Shown here: positions 54,013 through 62,769 of the stretch, in pieces
How positions within the stretch are numbered: position 1 is the stretch's first letter
Layout: every line of letters begins with the position of its first letter
NCBI GenBank assembly: GCA_028767165.1
Contig: JARACJ010000007.1
Span: forward strand, 186,001-250,000
Source of the DNA: Proteobacteria bacterium DTSAM18
GTDB lineage: Bacteria; Myxococcota_A; UBA796; GCA-2862545
Reading direction: 5' to 3'
Length of the DNA stretch: 64,000 nt
Notes under the pieces: model-generated
Seen by the model: only the letters and a program-made list of their open reading frames with translations
Told to the model about the DNA's origin: nothing
Database searches by the model: none
Translations under genes and position numbers: made by a program

Positions 54013-55269
54013 TCAGAAGCCCGCGACGAGCTGCAGCCTGCTGATGAACTGGCCGTCCGTCTCCGTGGTACGCAGTCCCAGGCCCGCCCAGGTGGTGGCC
54101 GCGTCCTGGCCCAGGGGGTTGATGATGTAGGTGAAGTCGGCCTGGACGCGGAGTGCGTAGGAGCAGGGGATGATGAAGTAGTTGAGGCCGAGTGCCACGC
54201 TGTGGATGTCGTTCGTTCCGATGGCCCCGAGCTCGTTGCGCAGGGGGCTGTCGTCGCTGAACAAGGCGTCGTACCGCGCGGCCAGCTCGACCTGATCGTG
54301 GACGAACACCCCTCCCTGGACGAGGAGGCCCGCCGACCAGAAGAAGTCCTCGAGGACCTCCTCCTTCAGGTTCAGGCCCTGCCAGGTGCCGTTGGCGGAC
54401 AGCGACCAGCCGGAGCCGCCCACCGCGAGGTCGGCGGCACCGAGGGCCACGTCGAAGTCCCGCGTGATGCCCGTGCGGCCGCCCGTCTGGTAGTGTGCAC
54501 CGATGCCGCCCACGAGACGGAACGGGGAGCCGCGAAACGAGCTCTTGCGGTAGATGAGGTCGGTGGTGCGTGCGCCGGCGAGGGCGCCCTCCACGCGGAC
54601 CGCGCCGGCGATGTCGGCGGCGATGGGGTCGAGGAAGGTGTGGAAGCCGGTGCGCATGCCGTCGGTGAGGTGCACGAAGACACTGACGCCCGGCTTCTCC
54701 CAGCTGAAGCGGAGTCCGTGTGAGGAGCCCGTGCCGAATTGCTGGCCGACGAGGCTGTAGTCCACGAACTGCAGCTCGTTCGCCCAGGGCGCCTCCGCCG
54801 CCACGATGCCTTCCCAGTACCGGCCCGCCCGGAAGTGGAAGTTGCCGAAGTGGAAGGTGGTGTAGGCCTGCGACGAGACCAGGTTTCCGCCGGCGATGAT
54901 GCCGAACCGGATGAAGACCTCCGCGTAGTCCGTGAGGTCGAACGTGAGCCGGAAGCGGAAGCGGGGGATGTTCCAGGTCTGGCTGACGGGGCGCTCGGGG
55001 TCCTCGAAGGTATCGATGTCGGACAGGTCCTCCCAGCGATAGTTCAGCGTGTAGCGGAAGGTGATGTAGCCGTCGGGACGGAAGCGGAACCAGTCGCCGT
55101 AGCGGATGTCCGGCCCGCCCACGTCCGGGCGCCAGGACACGGAGACGGGCACGGCGACCTCCTCGGTGGGAAGGGCACCACCCTTCCCGGTGTCCTGGGC
55201 GGATGCGGGCTGGGTAGCAAGGATGGCCCACAGGCAGGCGAGGATGGGACGATGGGGTGTGGTTGGCAC
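54013..55269 (-). CDS. outer-membrane beta-barrel protein, paralogue 1 of tandem trio
   Basis: The 418-residue product is the most divergent of the trio. Signal peptide MPTTPHRPILACLWAILATQ ends near ASAQ-DTGK; the acidic linker is shorter. The barrel keeps the landmarks IRYGDWFRFRPDGYITFRYT, WNIPRFRFRLTFDLTDYAEV and the terminal LQLVAGF. It is first in transcription order. The lipoprotein gene at 55380 diverges from it. Confidence 0.78.
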   Translation of the reverse strand: MPTTPHRPILACLWAILATQPASAQDTGKGGALPTEEVAVPVSVSWRPDVGGPDIRYGDWFRFRPDGYITFRYTLNYRWEDLSDIDTFEDPERPVSQTWNIPRFRFRLTFDLTDYAEVFIRFGIIAGGNLVSSQAYTTFHFGNFHFRAGRYWEGIVAAEAPWANELQFVDYSLVGQQFGTGSSHGLRFSWEKPGVSVFVHLTDGMRTGFHTFLDPIAADIAGAVRVEGALAGARTTDLIYRKSSFRGSPFRLVGGIGAHYQTGGRTGITRDFDVALGAADLAVGGSGWSLSANGTWQGLNLKEEVLEDFFWSAGLLVQGGVFVHDQVELAARYDALFSDDSPLRNELGAIGTNDIHSVALGLNYFIIPCSYALRVQADFTYIINPLGQDAATTWAGLGLRTTETDGQFISRLQLVAGF

Positions 55270-55379
55270 GACGGACTCCCAGGTTCCACGTCACGTCGGT
55301 CCACGGAAAGCCGGGATCAATCGGGAGCCGCGCAGGGCGCGAGGCCTTGTGGTAGGTTGTGCCCCCGCTAGGAGGAAGG

Positions 55380-57113
55380 ATGCGCCTGGGTCTTCTGCCG
55401 ATCGTCGCCCTCATGGGCTGTACCCAGTCCGGAACCCTCAACGAAGAGCCGCCGGCCTTCGCGCTCACCCTCGAGGTGCCCTCCGCGGGCGCGTTCCTGG
55501 GCGATGTCACGGTCGCGAGGGTGGCGGGCGTCGTCAGTCCGCCCACGGCCGAGGTCCTCGTCGAGGGCGTCCGCGTGCCCGTGGACGCGGAAGGCGCCTT
55601 CGAGGCCGAGGTGTGGCTCGAGGATGCCCTGCGCGTCGACGTCCAGGCACTGTACGAGGGCGAGGAGCTCCGGGAGCACGTCTCCGTGTTCACCGGTGTC
55701 GATCCCCTGAGCAGCTGGCCGGGGGCCCTGTCGGCCCGGGTCACGCCGTCCGGCCTGGCCGGGCTCGGCGGGCTGCTCGGCGCCTATGTGGACGGCCTCT
55801 TCGAGGATGCGATCCCGCTGGGGTTCCTGCCCTCCTTCAGCTTCGGCGGCGTGGGGTTCGGCGTCGACAGCCTGACCCGCGGCGAGATCGAGGTGGAGGT
55901 GCAGCCCACCGACGAGGGCCTCGTGGCAGACGTCGTGATCCCCGACGCCGCGCTGAACATGTCGCTCACGGGCTCCGTGCTGGGCATTCCGTTCACCTGG
56001 CCCGCGTCCATCGGCATGTCGGAGCTGGGCATCGGCGGCCGGGTGGATCTGTTCCTCGATGAGGCGGGCAACCTGATGCTCGCGTTCGACGAGCCCGACA
56101 TCGTGATCGGCGACCCCGAGATCGACTTCAACGTGGCGGGCTTCGGCTGGCTCAACAGCCTGCTCGGCAACCTCGTCGGCGGCGATGGCTTGCTCGAAGG
56201 CCTGCTCGGCGCCGCCCTGGCCGATGCCCCGCCCATCCAGGTGCTGCAGGGACCGCTCGCCTTCGAGCAGGATCTGCTGGGCATGCCGCTGTCCCTCGCG
56301 CTCACCGACTTCGCCACGGACGCCGACGGGCTGGGCGTCCAGGCCTCCGTGGGCATGGGCGAGGCCCTTCCGCCGAGCGTCACGGGTGACTTTCCCATCC
56401 CGCCAGGGCTGCCCCAGGTGGATCTGGTCCTCGCCGCCCACGAAGGGCTGGTGCAGGGCCTCGTGGGCTCCTCCATCGTGGAGTCCCTGTCTGGCGAGCT
56501 GCCCATCGAGGCCTTCTCGGGCCTGCTGAACATCCCGATGTCCAACCTGCCCGGTGGCGATCAGATCCCCGACAACGAAGGCTGGTGCATGATGCTCGAT
56601 CCGGGCGAGGCCCGCCTCGGTCGGTTCGTGTCGGGGCTGGAGCCCATGGCCTCCATCTTCCTGCCGGAGGCCGAGGTCACCATGGGGCTGCGGATCCGGG
56701 GCGAGGCCGAGTGCCAGCCCTGGCTTCAGGCCCTCGTGGGGGTCCAGCTCGATGTCCACGCAGACGGCACGGCCATCTCCCTCGACATCTCCATGGACGA
56801 CGCCTTCGTGCTCGTCTACGGCGCCGAGGATGTCGACCCGGTGGTGGTGGGCGATGCGTTCGTGGGTGTGCTCGACGGCGTGCTGGGCCTGGCGGGAGGC
56901 TTCCTGTCCTTCGACCTCGGTGAGCTCCTCGCGGGGGGCGGCCTTCCGGGGATGCCCGGCGGCGATCAGGAGCCGGCGGGCGATGCGGCCGGCCTCGGTG
57001 ATCTGCTCGGCCTGCTCGACATCCGGTTCGTGGCCGCGCACCGGCTCGAGGAGGAGCCGTTCGTGGGGGTGGAGCTGATCGGGATGGATCTGTTCGGGGA
57101 GCCCGTGCCCTGA
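55380..57113 (+). CDS. large lipoprotein, hydrophobic-rich, unknown family
   Basis: TAGGAGGAAGG precedes ATG 55380. The 577-residue product starts with a lipoprotein signal (MRLGLLPIVALMGC). A beta-sandwich-like segment follows (FLGDVTVARVAGVVSPPTAE, ALYEGEELREHVSVFTGVDP), then a long region with regularly spaced amphipathic helices or strands rich in Gly, Leu and Asp (LNSLLGNLVGGDGLLEGLLG). The composition recalls lipid-binding BPI/TULIP-type or LEA-like proteins, but I cannot assign a family. It may shuttle or bind a lipid in the envelope. Confidence 0.65.
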   Translation: MRLGLLPIVALMGCTQSGTLNEEPPAFALTLEVPSAGAFLGDVTVARVAGVVSPPTAEVLVEGVRVPVDAEGAFEAEVWLEDALRVDVQALYEGEELREHVSVFTGVDPLSSWPGALSARVTPSGLAGLGGLLGAYVDGLFEDAIPLGFLPSFSFGGVGFGVDSLTRGEIEVEVQPTDEGLVADVVIPDAALNMSLTGSVLGIPFTWPASIGMSELGIGGRVDLFLDEAGNLMLAFDEPDIVIGDPEIDFNVAGFGWLNSLLGNLVGGDGLLEGLLGAALADAPPIQVLQGPLAFEQDLLGMPLSLALTDFATDADGLGVQASVGMGEALPPSVTGDFPIPPGLPQVDLVLAAHEGLVQGLVGSSIVESLSGELPIEAFSGLLNIPMSNLPGGDQIPDNEGWCMMLDPGEARLGRFVSGLEPMASIFLPEAEVTMGLRIRGEAECQPWLQALVGVQLDVHADGTAISLDISMDDAFVLVYGAEDVDPVVVGDAFVGVLDGVLGLAGGFLSFDLGELLAGGGLPGMPGGDQEPAGDAAGLGDLLGLLDIRFVAAHRLEEEPFVGVELIGMDLFGEPVP

Positions 57114-57184
57114 GCAGGGAGGCGTCTCCGCTGGCCGAGAAAGAAGAGCTTTGAGGCACCTGCCCGTCAGGTGGAGGGCATGGG

Positions 57185-57377
57185 CCATGAGGCCATGAAT
57201 CCCGAACCCTGATGCATGATGATCGAGACCATGAGGGCCAGAACCTCGAGACCATGAACCCCGGATCCTGGGGCCATGACCGTGGATCATGGTCCATGGT
57301 CCCGCGAGTCATGGTTCATGGTTCAGGCCCTCATGGCCTCGAGGTTCGAGTTTCGAGATTCATGCCTCATGGCCTCG
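57185..57377. repeat. CATGAGGCC-type inverted-repeat element, copy 1
   Basis: It opens with CCATGAGGCCATGAAT and closes with ATTCATGCCTCATGGCC, whose complement is the same motif less one base. The interior is dense in CATG, TCGAG and CCATGG words. A homologous element lies at 59678-59933. The overall form is a long, imperfect hairpin without coding character. Confidence 0.7.
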
Positions 57378-57433
57378 TCGCCCTTCAGGGCGGTCACCAG
57401 CCCGACGTCTCCCCCCAATGACCCAAGAACGAA

Positions 57434-57458
57434 GAAGCCCGCCTGTGAGGCGGGCTTC
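57434..57458 (-). terminator. intrinsic terminator of tdh
   Basis: GAAGCCCGCC and GGCGGGCTTC form a perfect 10-bp stem with loop TGTGA, 18 bases after the tdh stop on the minus strand, followed there by TTCGTTCTTGGG. Confidence 0.8.
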
Positions 57459-57475
57459 GTGCGTTCAGGGTTCCA

Positions 57476-58738
57476 TCACGCCGGCAGGCCGTGGACCTCT
57501 TCGCGCTCCGGGTTGCTCCGCGGCGTCACGTCGGGCTCCTCGAGGGCCTCGACGGGACCGTCGAGCTCTCCGAACTGGATGACGACCTTGGGGTGCTGGC
57601 CGATCATGCCCTCGAAGCTGCCCTTGTCGAAGTCGTCGATGTGCACGAGGGTGCCTTCGCCCTGGTTGAGGATGACCTCCCAGATGGCCCGCTGGATGCC
57701 GTTGTCCTCCTGCTCGAGGAGGGCGCGGGTGAGGTGCCAGGTCTGGAAGATCTGACGGCCGACGATGCCGTGCAGGTTCAGGCCGTTCATGATGATGCGG
57801 TGGGCGTTCTCGAAGACCCAGTCGCCGTTCTTCACGCCGAACAGCACCACATCGCCACCGCGGCGGGTGATGGCCACGGCGTTGTTCACGGAGCTGTTGA
57901 AGCCGGCCATCTCCATGGCCACGTCGACGCCGACGCCGCCGGTGAGCTCCATGATCTTCTCACGGAGGGCCGGGTCGGAGCGCCAGGGCTCGTCCTTGGG
58001 GGGCATGCCGGGGGTCAGGATGTGGTCGGCGCCGAGGCGACGGGCGAGATCCTGGTGGTGGGCGTCGGGCTCGATGCCGATGACCATGCGGGCGCCCATG
58101 GAACGGGCGATGAGCACGGCGAACAGGCCGATGGTGCCGGTGCCGAGCACGGCGACGGTCTTGCCGCGCAGGTCGGTGGCCTGGCACGCGTGCATGGCGT
58201 TGCCGAAGGGCTCCTGGATGGCGGCCACCTCGGGACGGATCTTCGTCAGGTCGGTGCGCCACAGGGCCTTGGCGGGCAGGCGGACGTACTCGGCGAAGCA
58301 GCCGTCCATGGAGATGCCGATGATCTTGTCGTCGGCGCACACATGGTTCTGGCCGAGGCGGCACTGGTAGCAGGTGCCACAGATGATGTGCGACTCGGTG
58401 GAGACGATGTCGCCGGCCTTGTAGCCGTACTTCTCGGTGACCCGGGAGCCGACCTCGACGATCTGGCCGAGCAGCTCGTGGCCGAAGGTACGGACGTCCT
58501 GGCCCTCCTCGTCGAGGGAGTCGGAGACCATGTCGCCGAAGGCCTTGCGCCACCAGATCCCGCGGTCGGAGCCGCAGAAGCCCGCGTAGAGCACCTTGAT
58601 GATGACCTTGGAGGCGTCGCGGCGCTCGGGGTCGTCCTCGTCGAGGTGGGGGCGGGGAACACGGACCTTGTCCATGCCCTTGGAGTCGTCCCACGTGTTC
58701 TTGCTGCGATCGAAGGTCAAAGCCCACATGTCGTTCAT
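57476..58738 (-). CDS. tdh: L-threonine 3-dehydrogenase-like zinc enzyme
   Basis: The 420-residue medium-chain dehydrogenase has the catalytic zinc Cys in VLYAGFCGSDRGIWW and GHELLGQIVEVG, the structural zinc quartet CGTCYQCRLGQNHVC, and the cofactor motif VAVLGTGTIGLFAV. EPFGNAMHACQATDL and LNLHGIVGRQIFQTWHLTRA correspond to the Tdh-specific DPFGNAVHTA and GIYGREMFETW. It oxidises L-threonine to 2-amino-3-ketobutyrate, the substrate of Kbl (49953-51152). It is longer than E. coli Tdh (341 residues) through extra N-terminal and loop segments and a C-terminal tail, so a related sugar-alcohol substrate is possible. Confidence 0.82.
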   Translation of the reverse strand: MNDMWALTFDRSKNTWDDSKGMDKVRVPRPHLDEDDPERRDASKVIIKVLYAGFCGSDRGIWWRKAFGDMVSDSLDEEGQDVRTFGHELLGQIVEVGSRVTEKYGYKAGDIVSTESHIICGTCYQCRLGQNHVCADDKIIGISMDGCFAEYVRLPAKALWRTDLTKIRPEVAAIQEPFGNAMHACQATDLRGKTVAVLGTGTIGLFAVLIARSMGARMVIGIEPDAHHQDLARRLGADHILTPGMPPKDEPWRSDPALREKIMELTGGVGVDVAMEMAGFNSSVNNAVAITRRGGDVVLFGVKNGDWVFENAHRIIMNGLNLHGIVGRQIFQTWHLTRALLEQEDNGIQRAIWEVILNQGEGTLVHIDDFDKGSFEGMIGQHPKVVIQFGELDGPVEALEEPDVTPRSNPEREEVHGLPA

Positions 58739-59048
58739 GGGGTTGGTCTCCTGGGAGGGGGCGCATGCATGCGTCGTTGGTGCGTGGACCTTAGACCGTC
58801 CGCGCTCCGTCCGCCCCTCCGCGAGGTACATGCGGACGGCCCAGATCCACCGTTTCCGGGGCGAAATGACGGGAAGTCGGCGGCTTGTGGCCACTTTGGG
58901 GCGTGTGAAGAATGCGTATGACTTGCCTGCCTGGCTCACGGACCGTGAGGAGCGCCGGCCCTGGTGCGCCGGGTGCCCTGGCGCGCGCTGCGGTATGTAG
59001 GGTGCGCGCGTGGGGGAGGTGCCCCCTGGCGAGGCGACAGGAGCAGGC
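58739..59048. other. 310-bp divergent intergenic region
   Basis: Lies between the starts of tdh (minus) and yigZ (plus), so it must hold both promoters. I found no clear hairpin, repeat or consensus promoter. Confidence 0.6.
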
Positions 59049-59660
59049 GTGGCCCACATCGAGACCATCGACAGCGCAGTCCAGGTGGAGATCGAGAAGA
59101 TCAAGGGCTCGCGGTTCGTGGCCGACATCGCACCGGCCGCCGACGAGGCCGAGGCCATGGCCTTCGTGCAGTCCATCCGGGACGAGTTCCCCGATGCCGG
59201 CCACCACTGCTTCGCCTGGCGGATCGACGAGGAGCGCACCCGCAGCAGCGACGACGGCGAGCCCACGGGCACGGCCGGCCTGCCCATCCTCAAGCGACTG
59301 GTGGGGGAGGATCTGCAGCAGGTGGTGCTGGTGGTCACGCGCTGGTTCGGCGGCACCAAGCTCGGCACGGGTGGTCTCGTGCGTGCCTACGGCGCGGCGG
59401 CCCGGGCGGCCCTCGACGAGGCCGTGAGGGTGCAGGTGCCCCTGACGGACAAGGTCGTGCTGCGGTTCGACTACGGCCTGTCCGGCGTGGTCGCCAGCGT
59501 GCTGCGGGCCCACGGCCTGGAAGGCCGGGAGAGCTTCGGCGCCGACGTGACCGTGGAGCTTCGGGTGCCCGTGGAGCAGGTCGACGGGTTCCTCGAGGAG
59601 ATCGGGGAGCGGGGCGCCGGCAAGATCGGGGTCGAGAGGGAAGACGGCGAAGGGACATGA
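59049..59660 (+). CDS. yigZ: YigZ/IMPACT family protein
   Basis: GTG 59049 follows AGGAG by five bases and gives the usual N-terminus (VQVEIEKIKGSRFVADIAPA); an upstream GTG at 59010 is less likely. The 203-residue protein has the UPF0029 landmarks HHCFAWRIDEE, DDGEPTGTAGLPIL and VTRWFGGTKLGTGGLVRAYG, then the ferredoxin-like C-terminal domain. The eukaryotic relative IMPACT regulates GCN1/GCN2 signalling; the bacterial function is unknown, possibly linked to ribosomes. Confidence 0.92.
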   Translation: MAHIETIDSAVQVEIEKIKGSRFVADIAPAADEAEAMAFVQSIRDEFPDAGHHCFAWRIDEERTRSSDDGEPTGTAGLPILKRLVGEDLQQVVLVVTRWFGGTKLGTGGLVRAYGAAARAALDEAVRVQVPLTDKVVLRFDYGLSGVVASVLRAHGLEGRESFGADVTVELRVPVEQVDGFLEEIGERGAGKIGVEREDGEGT

Positions 59661-59677
59661 ACCATGGACCCATGGGA

Positions 59678-59933
59678 CCATGAGGCCATGAATCTCGAAC
59701 CTCGAACCTCGAACCTCGAACCTCGATGTCAGGAGGCCATGAGGGCCTGATTCCCGAGACCATGAGGCCTGGATCCATGGTGCACGGGCTCAGGGGACAT
59801 GGGGCCTGGATCCAAGGGTCGCGATCCATGTGTCATGGCCTCGAAAACCACGATCCACGATTCCTGGCCTCATGATTCGAGCCCTCATGGCCTCGAGATT
59901 CGAGATTCATGAGTCGTGATTCATGGCCTCATG
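59678..59933. repeat. CATGAGGCC-type inverted-repeat element, copy 2
   Basis: CATGAGGCCATGAAT at 59679-59693 has its exact complement at 59919-59933, so the element is bounded by perfect 15-bp inverted ends. The interior contains four tandem CTCGAAC heptamers, several CATGAGGCC and CCTCATGGCC words, and GCCCTCATGGCCTCGAG, which also occurs almost identically in copy 1. It lies 17 bases after the yigZ stop. Confidence 0.75.
59694..59726 (+). repeat. heptanucleotide tandem repeat CTCGAAC x4.7
   Basis: Four complete CTCGAAC units plus CTCGA, uninterrupted, at the left end of the second inverted-repeat element. Confidence 0.9.
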
Positions 59934-59937
59934 CCCT

Positions 59938-59986
59938 CACGGCCCACGGCCCACGGCCCACGGCCCACGGCCCACGGCCCACGGCC
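59938..59986 (+). repeat. heptanucleotide tandem repeat CACGGCC x7
   Basis: Seven perfect copies of CACGGCC lie directly after the inverted-repeat element. The tract ends 115 bases before the next gene start and could vary in length by slippage. Confidence 0.92.
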
Positions 59987-60100
59987 TGACCCCTCCCGAT
60001 CGCCACGGCCGCTCCGTACGCATCCGTTCCGGGCCGGATGCCCCTGTCGAACCCCTCTGCCGTTGCCGTTCCTGTGATCCAGGAACTCCGGAGGGCGCAG

Positions 60101-61609
60101 GTGGGCAACAAGACGCGATGGGTGCTGCTGCTGGTGGCGGTCGTCTTCCTGTGGCGGCTCGGGCGGGACTTCTCCATGATGCCCGTGGAAGAGCCGCCGC
60201 CGCCTCCGCCACGCGTGGAGTCGGTCGAGGTGACCGTGGGGCCCGTCCCGGACGTCCGCGGTGGCCCGGAGATGGCGTCGTACACCCAGATCCTCGCAGA
60301 ACGGATGCTGCTGGAGATGGAGAACGTGGTGGCCTGGTCGGAGGGGTATCCGATTCCGCTCGCGTTCCATCAGGGCGTCGGCACGGTCGACGTGGAGCCC
60401 TGGCGGCTGACCCTGACGCTGCTCTCCTTCGGCGAGCGCGTGGAGGTGCTCGCGGACCTGTGTGATCCGGAGGGTCGCTGTTCCCGCCGCAAGGCCAAGG
60501 GCCTGTGGGAGTTCCCCGGTGCGCCCCTCGGCGAGCTGATGGAGGGGATCGCCAGCGATCTCGGACGGCAGGTGCCGCCCACGCTGCACGAGATGTCCCA
60601 GCCGGAGAGCGGCGACAGCTATGCCCGCCTGTACCTGGGCCGTGCCGCCGCCTGGGCCCGCGGCCGCAGCGAGCTGCGCCGGGAGCTCGAGGCGGAGGGG
60701 CTCACGTTCGAGGAGATGGGACGTCGCCGGGATCCGCGCCAGAAGGCCGCGTACCTGGATCCGGACATGGAGACCGCGCAGTGGATCCTGGTGGAGGCCC
60801 TCCTGGCGGATGGGCGAAGCGAGGAGGCCCTGGAGCGGATGCTGATCCACGATCCGGGGCGTCCGCTGTGGAACGCCCAGATGGCGGCCTTCCACATGCG
60901 CAACGGAGATGCCCACGGCGCCCGCGGCCTGTGGGACAAGGTGCGTCGCCTGGCGCCGGAGGATCAGCGCTTCGCCGCCCAGCACGCCCGGGCACTGCTG
61001 ACCGTGGGTGATCTTGACGAGGGCGAGCCCGCGCTCGCGTGGCTCGTCGAGCACTACGGGGACGATCAGGCCGTGGAGCAGCTGCAGGTCGAGTCCGAGC
61101 TGCTCATCCACGTCGCCCAGAGCCGCAGGGGTGTCGAGGTGGTCGAGCTCGACGTGCTGCCGCTGCGTCACATGGTCGTCCGCCTGGCCGCCCAGGGGCA
61201 GCACACCGAGGCGCTGGAGATGGCCGAGGAGATGCGTGGAACGGTGCCCGACGAGCCCCTGGACCGTCTCCTCATGGCCCTGGCGGCGGAGCGCGGAGAC
61301 ATGAAGGAGGTCAAGCGGCTGGCCAGTGAGCTGGGCGAGGAGCAGGTCCTCGTGCGGTTCGACGACCCGGAGCCCGGAGCGGACGTGGATCCGTTGCACG
61401 CCATGGATCTGGCGCAGACCGCTGCGAAGAAGGACGACTGGGTCACCACCATGGCGTGGCTGCGGGTGGCCATGGCCGATGATCCGTGGTGGCCCGAGGC
61501 CCTGGATCTGAAGGCACAGGCCCTGCAGGCCCTCGGCCAGACCGAGGAGGCCACCGAGCTGAAGGCCCTGACCCAGCAGGTGGATCCGCTGTTCGTGAGT
61601 GCGCCATGA
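60101..61609 (+). CDS. membrane-anchored TPR-like protein
   Basis: GTG 60101 is chosen for its GGAGGG ribosome site and because it places the membrane anchor (TRWVLLLVAVVFLWRLG) at the N-terminus; an ATG at 60038 is the alternative. A Pro run (EEPPPPPPR) leads to about 450 helical residues with TPR-like pairs (WILVEALLADGRSEEALERM, AAFHMRNGDAHGARGLWDKV, VVRLAAQGQHTEALEMAEEM). It probably faces the periplasm. Its stop overlaps the next start (ATGA), and the operon ends with a penicillin-binding protein, so a part in envelope assembly is plausible. Confidence 0.72.
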   Translation: MGNKTRWVLLLVAVVFLWRLGRDFSMMPVEEPPPPPPRVESVEVTVGPVPDVRGGPEMASYTQILAERMLLEMENVVAWSEGYPIPLAFHQGVGTVDVEPWRLTLTLLSFGERVEVLADLCDPEGRCSRRKAKGLWEFPGAPLGELMEGIASDLGRQVPPTLHEMSQPESGDSYARLYLGRAAAWARGRSELRRELEAEGLTFEEMGRRRDPRQKAAYLDPDMETAQWILVEALLADGRSEEALERMLIHDPGRPLWNAQMAAFHMRNGDAHGARGLWDKVRRLAPEDQRFAAQHARALLTVGDLDEGEPALAWLVEHYGDDQAVEQLQVESELLIHVAQSRRGVEVVELDVLPLRHMVVRLAAQGQHTEALEMAEEMRGTVPDEPLDRLLMALAAERGDMKEVKRLASELGEEQVLVRFDDPEPGADVDPLHAMDLAQTAAKKDDWVTTMAWLRVAMADDPWWPEALDLKAQALQALGQTEEATELKALTQQVDPLFVSAP

Positions 61610-62769
61610 TGTGGTGGATCCTGCTGGGACTGCAGGCGCACGGCGCGCCGGATCTTCCGAAGCTGGAGGCCTTCGACTCGTCGCTGACGCGCCTGGAGGG
61701 GCTCCTGGATGCCTCGGAGGCCTCCGGCGACTCCCTGGCCGAGGTGCAGGCGACCTTCACCAACCAGGACTGCGTGCAGGGACGCTGCCCCCAGGATCTG
61801 GTGGTGGCGCTGCAGGATGCGGCCCGGACCTTCGGGCAGCGGTACCGACTCGACGTGCAGGCGACCCGTGCCCAGGCGGGCCGGGTGGAGCGGCTGTCGG
61901 ACGTACCGACCATCTCCCCCCTGATCGATGCCGAGCGACGACGTCGCCTGCGGGTGGTGCGGGAGCGAGTGCAGGCCGACTCCGAGCGCTTCCTCAAGCG
62001 TTCGGCCTGGAACCGGCGCTTCGTCATCGGGCAGCGCTGGGTGCGACCGGGCGTGGTGGAGGAGGTCGAGGAGCGCCTGGATCCGCTCCTGCTGCCGCTT
62101 CCCCAGGGCATGGCCGGGGCGAACATCGCCGCGATCCGGAGCACGGTGCTGCCGGAGTCCCAGCGGCCGGGTCCGGATCTGACGGGCGTGGCCGAGGGCG
62201 AGATGCTCACCTCGGAGCTCGCCTCCGCGCTCGGGGAGTGGGGTCTGCTGTGGGTCGAGGCGGTCGAGGAGCTGCCGGGTGTCGAAGAGGAAGCCGTCGA
62301 GGAGCCGGTTCCGGATGATCCGACCTACGACCCGGGCTTCGGTGAGCCCGGGTACGTCCCGCGCGCCCAGCGCAAGCCGGTGGTGGATCCGACCCAGCAG
62401 GGTGCAGGTTCGGTGGATCCGGGGGAAGGGCGCCCGCCTGCACCGGGGGATCCGTGGCGACCGGCGCCGGAGGGTCCTTCGGAGACCTTCGAGCGTCCTG
62501 CACTGGCCCCGGGATCCGCGGTTCCCTCTCGGCGCACGCCCGTGGTGCCCGCGGAGGATCTGCGACCGGATCCGGTGACGCCTCAGCCTGCCGCACAGGA
62601 TCCAGGCCGGGCGACGCCTGCGCCTGCGCCTGTGCCCGCCGAGCGACCGGAACCCGTCACGCCGTCGCGGCCGCCCGCCGACCTGGAGGAGCCCAGTCCA
62701 CGGGAGAGCCGCCGTGAGCGTCGCCGCCAGCGCCGTGAGGACTCGGACGAGGGAGGACAGACACCATGA
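61606..62769 (+). CDS. hypothetical exported protein with Pro-rich tail
   Basis: The 387-residue product starts at ATG 61606 within ATGA of the preceding stop. A short hydrophobic start (MMWWILLGLQAHGAPD) may be a signal peptide. Residues of about 15-210 are helical with one Cys pair (TNQDCVQGRCPQDL). The last ~170 residues are Pro/Glu/Arg-rich and disordered (RPPAPGDPWRPAPEGP), ending in the basic cluster RESRRERRRQRRED. No family recognised. It is coupled by ATGA overlaps to genes on both sides. Confidence 0.62.
   Translation: MMWWILLGLQAHGAPDLPKLEAFDSSLTRLEGLLDASEASGDSLAEVQATFTNQDCVQGRCPQDLVVALQDAARTFGQRYRLDVQATRAQAGRVERLSDVPTISPLIDAERRRRLRVVRERVQADSERFLKRSAWNRRFVIGQRWVRPGVVEEVEERLDPLLLPLPQGMAGANIAAIRSTVLPESQRPGPDLTGVAEGEMLTSELASALGEWGLLWVEAVEELPGVEEEAVEEPVPDDPTYDPGFGEPGYVPRAQRKPVVDPTQQGAGSVDPGEGRPPAPGDPWRPAPEGPSETFERPALAPGSAVPSRRTPVVPAEDLRPDPVTPQPAAQDPGRATPAPAPVPAERPEPVTPSRPPADLEEPSPRESRRERRRQRREDSDEGGQTP

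Larger units (their letters stand above)
57114..57475. other. gene-free region with inverted-repeat element and tdh terminator
   Basis: Between the lipoprotein stop and the tdh stop. It holds the first CATGAGGCC-type element (57185-57377) and an intrinsic-terminator hairpin (57434-57458). Nothing else was found. Confidence 0.8.

Noticed and set aside
59678-59986. Possible CRISPR array in the repeat-rich region
   Set aside because: The units are 7 bp and directly adjacent, without unique spacers of uniform length, and no cas genes are present.
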